From Vicinamibacteraceae bacterium (GTDB lineage Bacteria > Acidobacteriota > Vicinamibacteria > Vicinamibacterales > UBA8438), in the NCBI GenBank assembly GCA_012271165.1, contig JAAXGX010000092.1, positions 1 through 34,183 of the forward strand: a DNA stretch of 34,183 bases, written 5' to 3'. The notes below the pieces were generated by a model. The model saw nothing but the letters and a program-made list of their open reading frames with translations, ran no database searches and was not told where the DNA came from. Of the stretch, positions 1 to 7,579 are shown in pieces. Each line of letters begins with the position of its first letter. Positions within the stretch are counted from its first letter, which is position 1. Made by a program: the position numbers and the translations under genes.

Positions 1-14
1 CCGTTGGTAAACAT
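1..14 (-). CDS. Possible start of a further co-directional gene (cut by window edge)
   Basis: Three bases after the stop of the 736-aa gene there is an in-frame ATG at 14-12 followed by codons for Phe, Thr and Asn before the window ends. The tight spacing matches the rest of the operon, but no Shine-Dalgarno sequence precedes it, so this may be chance. Confidence 0.15.
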
Positions 15-17
15 GGG

Positions 18-2228
18 CTAGCGCGACGGCTGCACGGCACGGTCGCGGCTTGTGCCGCGCTGCCTTGGCGCGTCCGGCTCCACGCCGCTCGCCCGCCAGG
101 CTCGGGCGCTCTCCAGGTCCTTCCACGGCGTCGCTGACCGCGAGTGCTCGACGTCGCCCGCGCGGTCCGAGCGCCGCGCGCGGGTCGGATCCAGGACGAA
201 CTCCGTAACCGCCTCCGCGCGCTCGCGGACGATGTCGAGAACCGTCGCGTCATCGCGGTCCCCGCCCACCGCGAAACCCGGCGCGACCTTGGCGAGCACC
301 GCGTCCGCCGGCCGGTTCGCGGCAGCGAGCCGGCCGAGGAGCTCGCGGACACGCGGGCTGCCGCGGTGGTCGAGATCCATCCTCGGCTCCGCCGCGCCAA
401 CGTTGGAGAGGAGCCGATCGGCGACCACGTCCGCCACCGAGCGCTCGACGGCGCCGGCCGGCCGAACCGCGCCCCAACTGCGCCCGGCAGCGAGATCGAG
501 GACCCGGTCGCAGCCGCGGACCACCAGCGGAACGTCCGGAAGCGCCGCACGGCGGACCCGCTCGAGCATGACGTGGTCGTGATCGGCAGAGGCGATGGCC
601 GCGTCCGCCCACCCGCGCGCCACGCCCTCACGCTCGCAGGCGTCTCCCAGCGCGGTCCAGAACGCCCGCCGGGCGACCTCCAGCCGCGGCGGCGGCACGC
701 CCGTCCGGTCCTCGATCTCGTCCAGCGCCAACGCGCCGGCCCGGTCGCCGACCGGCTTCGCCTCGAACGCCCGGGCGCGCGAGACCACGCCGGGCCGATC
801 AAGGCCATAGCGGTCGCACACCACTCGCGTCGCGTCGTCAAACACCCTCGCGCCCTCGGCCGGGTCCTTCCCGAACAGCCGGTCGAGGCGCGCATGATCA
901 TAGAGCCGCGGATGCGTCTGGACCGCGAGGGCGACCGCCCCCAGCAGCGAGCGGCCCCAGTCCTCCGTGCTCCCGAACCGCTCCGGAATCGGGTGGACAA
1001 CGCGGGCGGCGAGGCCCCCGCCAGACGCCGCCGGCGCGTGGAACGAGCGCACCCGGTCCGAGTCGTGGAGCTTCACTCCGACGCCGGACCCGGCGCACAG
1101 GCCCAGGATGCGGTCCTCGAGAACGACGGCGTCCTCCGGGCGCCGGGAGTCCAGCTCACGGAACGCCGCCGGCTCGACACCGACGATGGGTTCCAGCAGC
1201 GGCCGCGGCCTGTTGAGAGGATGGCGGTTCCACCCGGCCGCCTGATCGCCGACGAGCATGCCGTACACAGCCGGATCGTCGGGCGGGGCGGGCAGGGCTT
1301 CCAGCGCGTCCCGGATCGACCCCGACGAGACGCGCGCCTCCGCGCCGTCGACGACGCCGCGTAGGTCCGCCTTGTCTAGGAGGTCCTCGGCCGCCCGGGC
1401 GGCGAGCCACTCGTCGCAGTCCGCCGCGAGCTCCGCCGGGTCGAACTCCCGGAAGCGCGGCCGCGTCTCGGCTAGGTGCCAGGCGAACCAGCCGCCCAAC
1501 GTGTCGCCGTACGGCGACGGTGGCAACGGCTGGAGCTGCGAACGCACGGCATCGAGCGCGAGCGGCGAACACAAACGCTCCGTATGGGCGCGCGTCAGCA
1601 CGCGGGCGCACGCATAGGGCGACTCCGGCGAGCCCCACAGGTCGCCGGCCGCGGCGACGCGATCGAGGAGCGCCGCGCGGAGCGCGGCGTGATCGCCTTC
1701 CGCCACGCCGGCCGGGAGCCACGGCCTCCCCGTCCGGACGGCGGGGACCTGCTGTCGGTCGCGTAGATACCCCAGCCCGTGCGCCAACGCCCCCGCGTAA
1801 TCGGCCGATGTCCGCCCCGTAAGACCGTAGAAGAGCAGCGACTCGACGGCCCGGGGGCCCTCCTCGGCATCGGCGAGGTAGTGACGGGCCACCCGCTTCA
1901 TTAGGTCCGCCGCCCACTCGCCGTTCGTTCGGAACGCCGCGGGCGGCGGCTGGCTGACGACGACGGCCCCCTCCCGCAAACCGGAAGGGGTCTCGGCCGG
2001 CGGGACCACGACCTGGACGCCAATATCTGCCGCGAAACCGAGCGCCGACCGCACCACGCGGCGCCGGCCCTCGTCGGTGCGCTCCGACCAGCCGAAGCGC
2101 TCGAGGTTCTCGTGATCGACCGGCACGCACGCCCGGCCCACCCGGACCTCGGGCGCAGGCGCATCCACGACCCGGGTCGTCCATCCCCCACCGGAATGCG
2201 GCTCGGACACGCGCCTCGGCCGACCCAT
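18..2228 (-). CDS. Polyvalent-like protein with two degenerate ArdC/zincin-type modules
   Basis: A 736-aa soluble protein with no signal peptide or membrane segment. ATG 2228 follows GAGGAGG at a 4-nt spacing. It carries two copies of the module shared with five other proteins here: residues about 58-118 (strand around IGVQVVV, then a helix from W105) and about 372-440 (GVGVKL, then VVHPIPERF at 410-418, then a WGRSLLGAV helix). The second copy is closest to those at 31158-32696 and 28389-29615. In ArdC-type zincins this helix would carry HExxH; neither copy has it. The C-terminal 60 residues are charged and disordered-looking, as in multidomain polyvalent proteins of conjugative elements. 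Such proteins are thought to enter the recipient or act on incoming DNA; that role is inferred. An HDH at 550-552 is not in a convincing relaxase context. It is the last complete gene of the operon. Confidence 0.85.
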   Translation of the reverse strand: MGRPRRVSEPHSGGGWTTRVVDAPAPEVRVGRACVPVDHENLERFGWSERTDEGRRRVVRSALGFAADIGVQVVVPPAETPSGLREGAVVVSQPPPAAFRTNGEWAADLMKRVARHYLADAEEGPRAVESLLFYGLTGRTSADYAGALAHGLGYLRDRQQVPAVRTGRPWLPAGVAEGDHAALRAALLDRVAAAGDLWGSPESPYACARVLTRAHTERLCSPLALDAVRSQLQPLPPSPYGDTLGGWFAWHLAETRPRFREFDPAELAADCDEWLAARAAEDLLDKADLRGVVDGAEARVSSGSIRDALEALPAPPDDPAVYGMLVGDQAAGWNRHPLNRPRPLLEPIVGVEPAAFRELDSRRPEDAVVLEDRILGLCAGSGVGVKLHDSDRVRSFHAPAASGGGLAARVVHPIPERFGSTEDWGRSLLGAVALAVQTHPRLYDHARLDRLFGKDPAEGARVFDDATRVVCDRYGLDRPGVVSRARAFEAKPVGDRAGALALDEIEDRTGVPPPRLEVARRAFWTALGDACEREGVARGWADAAIASADHDHVMLERVRRAALPDVPLVVRGCDRVLDLAAGRSWGAVRPAGAVERSVADVVADRLLSNVGAAEPRMDLDHRGSPRVRELLGRLAAANRPADAVLAKVAPGFAVGGDRDDATVLDIVRERAEAVTEFVLDPTRARRSDRAGDVEHSRSATPWKDLESARAWRASGVEPDAPRQRGTSRDRAVQPSR

Positions 2229-2241
2229 CCGACCTCCTCAC

Positions 2242-2373
2242 TCACCGCCGCCGGCGGCGGCGACGGGCGCGCGGAGCGCCGGCGGCCGCCACGAGATACA
2301 GAGAGAGCAGCAGCCCCGAGACGACGAGCCACAGCAGCAACGCGCCCGCGATCTCCAGCGCCGGCTCATCCAT
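2242..2373 (-). CDS. 43-aa single-pass membrane protein with Arg-rich tail
   Basis: This short gene encodes 43 residues: a hydrophilic start (MDEPALEI), one hydrophobic helix at about 9-31, and a tail ending in seven consecutive arginines. ATG 2373 follows GGAGG at a 6-nt spacing and overlaps the end of the 195-aa gene by 8 nt, so translation is probably coupled. The basic tail and positive-inside rule suggest the C-terminus faces the cytoplasm. No family recognised. Its position within an envelope-gene cluster suggests a small accessory of the transfer apparatus or of entry exclusion, which is only a guess. Confidence 0.65.
   Translation of the reverse strand: MDEPALEIAGALLLWLVVSGLLLSLYLVAAAGAPRARRRRRRR
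2245..2260. repeat. 16-bp perfect palindrome in the Arg-tail codons
   Basis: CCGCCGCC is followed directly by GGCGGCGG, a perfect inverted repeat within the last codons of the 43-aa gene and just before the RBS of the 736-aa gene. It has no loop in its perfect form and no T-tract follows. Low-complexity arginine codons could explain it without any function. Confidence 0.5.
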
Positions 2374-2953
2374 CCGCGGCCTCCGCCCGGCCGCAACCGA
2401 GGGCGATCCCACGCACCACCGCGCAGACGCGAAGCGCGTCGAAAACGACCATCGCCTCGAACTCAGCGAGCCGGCTGACGCTGAACACGAGCCCCGGAGG
2501 CGCCCCGAAAGCCGCCATGAGAAGCCCCCCGGACAAGGGAGCACGACCAAGGCCCACGTCCACGAAGCGCTCGGGCTCCCGGCTCGACAGGAACCCGCGC
2601 GATGCGGACCAGTCCTCCGGGGCCGTCGCGGACGCGACCGCAAGCGACTCCCACCGCACGGCGTACCAGCCCGGCGGCAGAGACTCCGGGAACAGAATCC
2701 CGACGTCCCACAGCGGCCCAATGCACGAAACCGACAGCTCGGCCGCCCGCGAATCGCCCGACGCCTCCATGGACGGGAACGTCGCGTGCACGACACGACC
2801 GGCCGCCGTCGCCGTGCACGCCACCTCCTCAAACGCGCACGGGTCCACCGCGAGCGTCACCTCCGGCTCCGAATACCACCGCACCAGCAAGGGCCAGCCG
2901 GCCACGCCGAACACGCAAGCGACGATCACCAGGCTCCCGACCGCAGCCTTCAT
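2366..2953 (-). CDS. N-terminally anchored periplasmic protein, unknown function
   Basis: A 195-aa protein with a short N-terminal hydrophobic helix (about residues 4-25, VGSLVIVACVFGVAGWPLLV) that could be a signal anchor or an uncleaved signal peptide. The rest is hydrophilic with five more cysteines (about 38, 46, 76, 177, 187), so disulfides in the periplasm are plausible. No motif was recognised. ATG 2953 follows the barrel-like gene's stop by 24 nt with a weak CCAGGT before it. Its place directly after an outer-membrane-like protein suggests an envelope partner. No known T4SS subunit matches by eye. Confidence 0.7.
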   Translation of the reverse strand: MKAAVGSLVIVACVFGVAGWPLLVRWYSEPEVTLAVDPCAFEEVACTATAAGRVVHATFPSMEASGDSRAAELSVSCIGPLWDVGILFPESLPPGWYAVRWESLAVASATAPEDWSASRGFLSSREPERFVDVGLGRAPLSGGLLMAAFGAPPGLVFSVSRLAEFEAMVVFDALRVCAVVRGIALGCGRAEAADG

Positions 2954-2977
2954 GACCTGGACCCAAAACTCCGGGCG

Positions 2978-3742
2978 TCAGAACCGGATCACCGGCCCGA
3001 CCTCCCAGGCGAGACCCGCCCCCTCCAGGTACTCGCTGCCGTAGCCCGGCCCCAGGACGGCGCGGGCCTTGCGCACGGCGAACCGGACGCCGTAGCGTGG
3101 ACCGCCGACGTCGACGCCAGCGCCCACCATGGCCGCGGCCCCGAACCGCCTGCGCGTGAGGGCGAGCAGCTCGTCCACCGCCGGATAGCCCGGATCGAAG
3201 ACCGGCACCTCCCTGGTGACCAGCGCCGGCCGCTCGACGAAGTGCGAGGCCGCACCGAGCACGAGCCCGACGTCCGCCCACGGACGGACGAAGCCCAGCG
3301 CGCGGCCTAACCGCACGCCGAGATCGACGCCGTAGCGCCGAAAACGCCACGTGCGCGCCGACGCCGGGAACGCCTCGAGATCCCAGCTCCAGGCGCCCTC
3401 GGCGGCAGCCCGGAACGCCGCGAGCGGCGCGAGCCAATGCACGCCCTCCAGGCGGACGCCGACCCCGTACGAACACGGCGCGCCGCCCGGAAGAGGGGAA
3501 CCGGCGCCCGGCAGCGCCTCGCGCCACATCGCATGGACCGCGCGGGTCGCCGGCCCCTCCTCCACCCGGGCCAGGCTCACGCACACCGGCGAATACGTGA
3601 TCCCAACCGCGAAGTCGTTCTCGACGAGAGGGCCGGGACCGATGTCCCACCAGCTTCGCTGCCCCTCGCCGCCCGGCCGCGACCCCGCGGCCGCCGAACC
3701 CGTTGCCGCCACCACGGCCAAGACAACAACTGCCAAGCGCAC
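2978..3742 (-). CDS. Secreted, outer-membrane-barrel-like protein
   Basis: A 254-aa protein with a clear signal peptide (LAVVVLAVVAATGSAAAG, cleavage after about residue 20). The mature part is full of alternating aromatic/small residue strands (YGVGVRLEG, YGVDLGVRLG, WADVGLVLGAA, YGVRFAVR) and ends in VGPVIRF. A terminal Phe on a beta-strand is the hallmark by which BAM recognises outer-membrane barrels, so I infer a small beta-barrel of about 8-10 strands. GTG 3742 is chosen because GGAGGGA precedes it at a 6-nt spacing and because it starts the signal peptide. It lies 14 nt after the methyltransferase stop. A role in surface or entry exclusion, or in mating contact, is conceivable but not shown. 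Confidence 0.75.
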   Translation of the reverse strand: MRLAVVVLAVVAATGSAAAGSRPGGEGQRSWWDIGPGPLVENDFAVGITYSPVCVSLARVEEGPATRAVHAMWREALPGAGSPLPGGAPCSYGVGVRLEGVHWLAPLAAFRAAAEGAWSWDLEAFPASARTWRFRRYGVDLGVRLGRALGFVRPWADVGLVLGAASHFVERPALVTREVPVFDPGYPAVDELLALTRRRFGAAAMVGAGVDVGGPRYGVRFAVRKARAVLGPGYGSEYLEGAGLAWEVGPVIRF

Positions 3743-3756
3743 GCTCAGTCCCTCCC

Positions 3757-4437
3757 TCACGACTCCTGGTGCGCCGTGCGGACGTACTCGTCGGCCGCGG
3801 GCGCCCGGTACAGATAAATGGGCCACGACCGGCCCGAGGCGTCGTCCACGAGCACGACCCGGTGCGGACGCCAGCCGGGCACCGGCCACGTGTGCGAGAC
3901 GATGCGCGTCCCGGGCCGCACGACGGGCTCCAGCCACGGGATGAGGACCTCGAAGCCGGCCGGCGTGAGGAACATCGTGACGACCGTCGCCCGGGACACC
4001 ACCGACGGAAGCGTTATGACGTCGGCATGCAGAAACGCGGCCCTCCCGCCGACACCGGCCATGCGGGCGTTGTCGCGCGCCCGCGCCACCAGCGGCGCCT
4101 GGCGCTCGACGCCGATCGCAGTCGCACCGGCCCGCGCCGCCGCCACGACGAACCGCCCGTCGCCCGAACCGACGTCGACCAGGACGTCGCGGTCCCCGAG
4201 CGCGAGCAGCTCCATGACCGCGTCGACCACCTCCATCCTGCTCGGCTCGTACACGGACAGGGAGCGGCCCACGCCGCGCCACGAGTCCAGCACCGGGTCG
4301 AGCGACCGGACGGCCCGGGCACCCGGCGGGGACGAGAGGAACAGCACGGCGCCCGCGACCAGCGCCATCGGGAGCAGGGTCCACGCGAACCGAGCCGCCC
4401 AGATCACAATCAACCACGTCCGGATGCGCGCGTACAC
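3757..4437 (-). CDS. Membrane-anchored class I SAM-dependent methyltransferase
   Basis: A 226-aa protein. Residues about 8-35 are hydrophobic (one or two helices). The rest is a Rossmann methyltransferase: motif I VDVGSGDGR at 87-95, the acidic end of strand 2 at GVE 109-111, an HAD at 137-139, and a TVVTMFLTP strand at 151-159. The upstream YEPS and the late RIVSHTWPVPGW recall the prokaryotic relatives of the FAM173/ATPSCKMT protein-lysine methyltransferases, which also carry an N-terminal hydrophobic segment; this subfamily call is from memory. It lacks the NPPY/DPPY motif of DNA adenine/N4-cytosine methylases, so DNA protection is unlikely. GTG 4437 has GGGGG upstream. The target could be a membrane-proximal protein such as a transfer subunit; that is inference. 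Confidence 0.85.
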   Translation of the reverse strand: MYARIRTWLIVIWAARFAWTLLPMALVAGAVLFLSSPPGARAVRSLDPVLDSWRGVGRSLSVYEPSRMEVVDAVMELLALGDRDVLVDVGSGDGRFVVAAARAGATAIGVERQAPLVARARDNARMAGVGGRAAFLHADVITLPSVVSRATVVTMFLTPAGFEVLIPWLEPVVRPGTRIVSHTWPVPGWRPHRVVLVDDASGRSWPIYLYRAPAADEYVRTAHQES

Positions 4438-4449
4438 CTTCCACCCCCT

Positions 4450-4794
4450 CTAGCAGGCCGGGACACGCACGACGGCGTCCCGGCCCGGCTCGAAACGGAC
4501 GCCGCCCACGACGGCCGGACCGCACCCCGAGCGCTCGACGCGCAACGTGTGGTCCTCCCCGGCCGCCGCCATGAAGAGCACGAACCGGCCCTGCCGGTCC
4601 GTCCACCCCGTGACCTTCAGCCACGCCCGCGGCTCAAGGACCTCCACGAGATGCGGACGAGCCCCCGCCGGCACCGGCGAGACCCGCCCCGTGGCCCAGC
4701 GCCACTCGGGCCGCGTGGCGACGACCGCCAGGATGAGCAGCCCGCCGACCACGAGGGCCGCGAGCCTCCGAAAACCTCCACCAAGCCGCATCAT
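4450..4794 (-). CDS. Small periplasmic protein, carboxypeptidase-regulatory-like fold
   Basis: A 114-aa protein with an N-terminal signal/anchor helix (about 10-27). The mature part reads like a single Ig-like CarboxypepD_reg repeat: VTGWTDRQGRFVLFMAAAG followed by HTLRVERSGCG and a final strand to the C-terminus. The TDxxGxFxL pattern is typical of that fold. Two cysteines (about 96 and the last residue, 114) may pair. Two adjacent ATGs (4794, 4791) are possible starts with only a weak GGGG upstream. It is followed after 12 nt by the methyltransferase. Function unknown; such domains mostly bind or scaffold in the envelope. Confidence 0.7.
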   Translation of the reverse strand: MMRLGGGFRRLAALVVGGLLILAVVATRPEWRWATGRVSPVPAGARPHLVEVLEPRAWLKVTGWTDRQGRFVLFMAAAGEDHTLRVERSGCGPAVVGGVRFEPGRDAVVRVPAC

Positions 4795-4841
4795 GCGAGC
4801 CCCGCGCGCCGATGCCGTCTACGCACAAGCGCCCTTCCCGC

Positions 4842-5078
4842 CTACCAACCGACCCGCCGGACGACCGATACCTTCGACCAGCGCGTGAAACCCTGCACGC
4901 CGGCCGCCACGCCGATCCCGGACGGCGCGGCGACAGCCAGCGCGCCGCCCCAGCCGTTCCCGCGTGCGCCTGACCTCAGGCCGGCGTACACGCCGTACGC
5001 CGCCACGGCCGTCAGCACGAGAGACGCCACCGACCGCTCGAACGAGCGCCGCTCCACCGCCACCGTCCCGAATCCCAC
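4842..5078 (-). CDS. 78-aa membrane protein with two hydrophobic helices
   Basis: The protein has two hydrophobic stretches, about residues 17-33 (ASLVLTAVAAYGVYAGL) and 43-60 (a Gly/Ala-rich segment), separated by a short SGARGNG turn, and a basic C-terminus. GTG 5078 lies 10 nt after the stop of the 54-aa secreted gene; the RBS is weak and a second in-frame GTG exists a few codons later. No family recognised. Size and context suit a small accessory inner-membrane protein. Confidence 0.6.
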   Translation of the reverse strand: MGFGTVAVERRSFERSVASLVLTAVAAYGVYAGLRSGARGNGWGGALAVAAPSGIGVAAGVQGFTRWSKVSVVRRVGW

Positions 5079-5088
5079 CGGCTCAAGC

Positions 5089-5253
5089 TCAAACCGCGGG
5101 GTTGGCGTACAGCTCCGCCCAGTCGATCAACCCGGGCGCGAAATGCGCTTCGGCCGGGACGTACGCCTCCGCCGCGCCGGGCTCCTCCTGAGCCGCCGCG
5201 GCCGGAACGACCGCGAGCACACACGCCAACGACACCAACAGCTTCCGAGTCAT
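5089..5253 (-). CDS. 54-aa secreted mini-protein
   Basis: ATG 5253 follows GGGAGG at a 5-nt spacing, one of the better RBSs in the window, and opens a 54-codon frame ended by TGA at 5091-5089. The product has a textbook signal peptide (MTRKLLVSLACVLAVVPAAA, cleavage near AAAA-Q) and a mature part of about 33 acidic/aromatic residues (EEPG...LIDWAELYANPAV). The cysteine at residue 11 is not in a good lipobox. VirB7 of some systems is a lipoprotein of similar size in the outer-membrane core, but without a lipobox that identity is not supported. It stands 48 nt after the ribbon-helix-helix gene. Confidence 0.65.
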   Translation of the reverse strand: MTRKLLVSLACVLAVVPAAAAQEEPGAAEAYVPAEAHFAPGLIDWAELYANPAV

Positions 5254-5301
5254 CAGCACCTCCCGCCCTTCAACGCGGCTCCGACCGGCGCACCACGCCG
5301 C

Positions 5302-5490
5302 CTACTTCGGCAAACGCCGCCCGAGCATCGACAACAGCCCGCGCCGGAGCGCCTCCCTGAGCACCTCCGAACGCGGCTCGTTCAAGTCCGTGGCGAGCCG
5401 ATCGACGCGCTCGCACATCGCCTGCGAGACGCGGATGCGCAACGCCTTGTCGAACCGATGCTCGAGCCGATCCTCGGCCTGCTCCCTCAC
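5302..5490 (-). CDS. Ribbon-helix-helix DNA-binding protein
   Basis: A 62-aa basic protein whose central part has the CopG/MetJ/Arc layout: a short strand (KALRIRVS, about 15-22), helix A (QAMCERVDRLATDLN), a turn (EPRSE) and helix B (VLREALRRGLLSML). RHH dimers insert the strand pair into the DNA major groove. In conjugative elements they act as operon autorepressors or as relaxosome accessories that mark oriT (TraY/MobC/TrwA-type), so both roles are open. GTG 5490 lies 12 nt after the 690-aa gene with AGGGG about 10 nt upstream. It is the only obvious transcription-factor-like gene in the window. Confidence 0.75.
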   Translation of the reverse strand: MREQAEDRLEHRFDKALRIRVSQAMCERVDRLATDLNEPRSEVLREALRRGLLSMLGRRLPK

Positions 5491-5502
5491 GGCGGGGTTC
5501 CC

Positions 5503-7575
5503 CTACGGACCCGGCGGAGACACCCGATCGCCTATCCCGCACACGCGCACCGGATTCGCCGCGCTCTCATCGCCGAGCCGGCGCGCCTCCGCCTCGATCG
5601 CCGCGTGGCGGGCGACAAACGCCTCGGGAACCGGACGGCAGTCGCCTCCCGCCGTGCACGACACCGACGTCCGTCCGTCGAAGCCCGCCGCGAGCCCGAG
5701 CAGCCCCGCGGACCCCGCCGCCTCCGACGCCGCGTGAGTCCGGGCCCTCGCGACCAACGCGCCCCAAAGCGAATCGGCGCCGGACCCCATCAGGAAATCC
5801 CGCCGGCCGCAGTCCGCCCACGACGACACCGGAGGCCCGAAGCGTCTCGCCTCGGCGGCCACCCCGGACCCGACGTCGGCTCCGCCGTCCCACGGCGTAT
5901 CGAGCTCGAGGCGCCCGGCGAGGCCCGCCGCGCGGCGCAGGTCCCACGAGTGGGCCATCATCCGCGCGGCGTCGTCGACGAAGAAGGATGAGATGCGGCC
6001 CGCGGCCGCCGACGTCGCGACCTGCCGCTCGAACGAGCTGAGCCGCGCGCGCCGCGCCTCCGACACGCCGAGCTCGACGTCGCAGTCCACCCCGGAGACC
6101 GGCGCCGGGTCCGTATCGGCCGGCCAGCGGGAACACGGCCTCGACGACTCGTACCGGGCGAGCGCGTAGGACTCCGCTGCAGCCGCCTCGTGGATCGCCG
6201 GCGGGAAGTCGACCGACACGACCGCGTCGAACCCGGGAGCGGGACCGCCCGCCGGCGGCGACGTGAACCCCGCGGAGCCGTCCTCCTTCGGGCAACGGAC
6301 CGAGACCGTGCCGGCGGCGTAGTCGGCCCACCCGCCATCGAGACTGCTCGCCACCGAGGGCACCACGCCCGGCAGGGCGGGACTGCGCACGAAGCCCCGA
6401 TCGACGAGGCAGGCGGCCGTGCCGTCGTCGCCGACGAGCACCCCGCCCGACTCGAACCCCGTGCGGCCGCCCCCGTCGTGCCAGAAGACGCGCGCCCAGG
6501 GGAGGTGCGGGTCGGTCTCCGCCGGGTTCGCCTCCCAACGGTAGTCCCACCACTGCTCCCAGTAGCCCGACTCCACCAGACGGCCACCCCCGAGATCGAA
6601 GCCCTCGCCGTCGCAGTGCTGTGGGCGCAACCCCACAGCACTCTGGCCCGGCCCGAGGCCCGCCCCGCTCAGATCGCAGCCGGGGTCGTACTCGGTGTAG
6701 CTCTCGTCCACCCACCTCTCGCGCAGGTAGCGGGTGAGCACCACGCTCTCGCGTTCCACGCAGGCGAGACCCGAACTGAACGCCGCGACCAGGGGAGCGT
6801 CCGCGATCCGCGGGCCGCCCCCGAGGCCAACGCCGGAGGAGTCGTCTCCGGTGGAGAGCTCGCCCCCGACCACCGGCGACCCCAGACAGCGCGCCGCAGC
6901 GTCGGCCCCGCCGATGGCGCCGTCGACCCAATCCCCGAGCCGGGGCGGCATCAGCCCGAACTCCGGACACGTGTAGCCGGGCCGGGGCGGCGGCCGGCGC
7001 GCGGCGGCCGGCACCCCCTCCTCGACCGCCGCCGGCGCCGCCGCACGCCGGGGCTGCCAGGCGCTCGACACCCAGCGCCTGCTCTCGGCGTCATACCGCG
7101 ACCCGCGATGCCAGAGCACCGGAGACGGCCGGCCCCCGACGAAGCCCGACACGATCCTGTCTCCCGCCGGGACGCTCCCGGCCCGGACCCCCAACGACCC
7201 GCTCTCCATCGTGCTCCTGCCGCGCACGGCCGCCGCGGTGAACCACCGGTCGTAGTCCGCCCCCTGCGAGCTCTGCGCCGAGCAGAAGAGCCGCGGCGCG
7301 CCGGCCGCCTCCCACCGGAGGCTGTACACGGTCACGACCGACTCCTCCGCGAACGACCCGCTCGCCGGCCACGGGACTGCCGACTGCCCGCCCGACTCGG
7401 GCATCCAGCAGTTGTGGCGCGACGCAGCGACCGCCCGGCCCCCGGCCGGGAACGGCGCGTCGCAGACGAGCGACGGCGACTGCGCCGCCACCGGCGCCCG
7501 CGGCGACGCCGCCACGACGAGGGCGGCGGCAACGACAGCCGAGCCCAACGACCTGATCCACATCCGAATCCGCAT
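5503..7575 (-). CDS. 690-aa secreted Cys/Trp-rich protein, unknown
   Basis: ATG 7575 (GAGGGGG at a 7-nt spacing) starts a clear signal peptide with a hydrophobic core at about residues 9-25 and cleavage near VAAQ. The mature chain is rich in Trp, Gly and Asp and contains 16 cysteines spread along its length (for example VCDAP, HNCWMP, YTCPEF, QHCDGEG, SCTAGGDC, RVCGIG), so many disulfides in the periplasm or outside the cell are likely. There is no further membrane segment. No domain was recognised. F-type systems use Cys-rich secreted TraN/TraU for mating-pair stabilisation; this protein could play an analogous part, but I see no sequence match. It follows the 1093-aa gene after 4 nt. Confidence 0.8.
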   Translation of the reverse strand: MRIRMWIRSLGSAVVAAALVVAASPRAPVAAQSPSLVCDAPFPAGGRAVAASRHNCWMPESGGQSAVPWPASGSFAEESVVTVYSLRWEAAGAPRLFCSAQSSQGADYDRWFTAAAVRGRSTMESGSLGVRAGSVPAGDRIVSGFVGGRPSPVLWHRGSRYDAESRRWVSSAWQPRRAAAPAAVEEGVPAAARRPPPRPGYTCPEFGLMPPRLGDWVDGAIGGADAAARCLGSPVVGGELSTGDDSSGVGLGGGPRIADAPLVAAFSSGLACVERESVVLTRYLRERWVDESYTEYDPGCDLSGAGLGPGQSAVGLRPQHCDGEGFDLGGGRLVESGYWEQWWDYRWEANPAETDPHLPWARVFWHDGGGRTGFESGGVLVGDDGTAACLVDRGFVRSPALPGVVPSVASSLDGGWADYAAGTVSVRCPKEDGSAGFTSPPAGGPAPGFDAVVSVDFPPAIHEAAAAESYALARYESSRPCSRWPADTDPAPVSGVDCDVELGVSEARRARLSSFERQVATSAAAGRISSFFVDDAARMMAHSWDLRRAAGLAGRLELDTPWDGGADVGSGVAAEARRFGPPVSSWADCGRRDFLMGSGADSLWGALVARARTHAASEAAGSAGLLGLAAGFDGRTSVSCTAGGDCRPVPEAFVARHAAIEAEARRLGDESAANPVRVCGIGDRVSPPGP
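6615..6642 (-). other. Intragenic stem-loop, 11-bp perfect arms
   Basis: AGTGCTGTGGG (6615-6625) and CCCACAGCACT (6632-6642) are perfect complements around a 6-nt loop, inside the coding sequence of the 690-aa secreted protein. No T-tract follows on the minus strand, so it is not a standard terminator. Such a perfect arm is less expected in free coding sequence than short GC palindromes, but may be chance. Confidence 0.5.
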
Positions 7576-7579
7576 CCGA

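Noticed and set aside
550-2228. HDH motif at residues 550-552 of the 736-aa protein as a relaxase HUH
   Set aside because: No preceding hydrophobic strand and no catalytic Tyr motif at the N-terminus as in MOB relaxases.
3757-4437. DNA methyltransferase guarding against restriction
   Set aside because: No NPPY/DPPY/SPPY or PC motif; the closest pattern is protein-lysine methyltransferases.
5089-5253. VirB7 lipoprotein
   Set aside because: The cysteine at residue 11 is inside the hydrophobic core and lacks a lipobox; cleavage at AAAA-Q is more likely.
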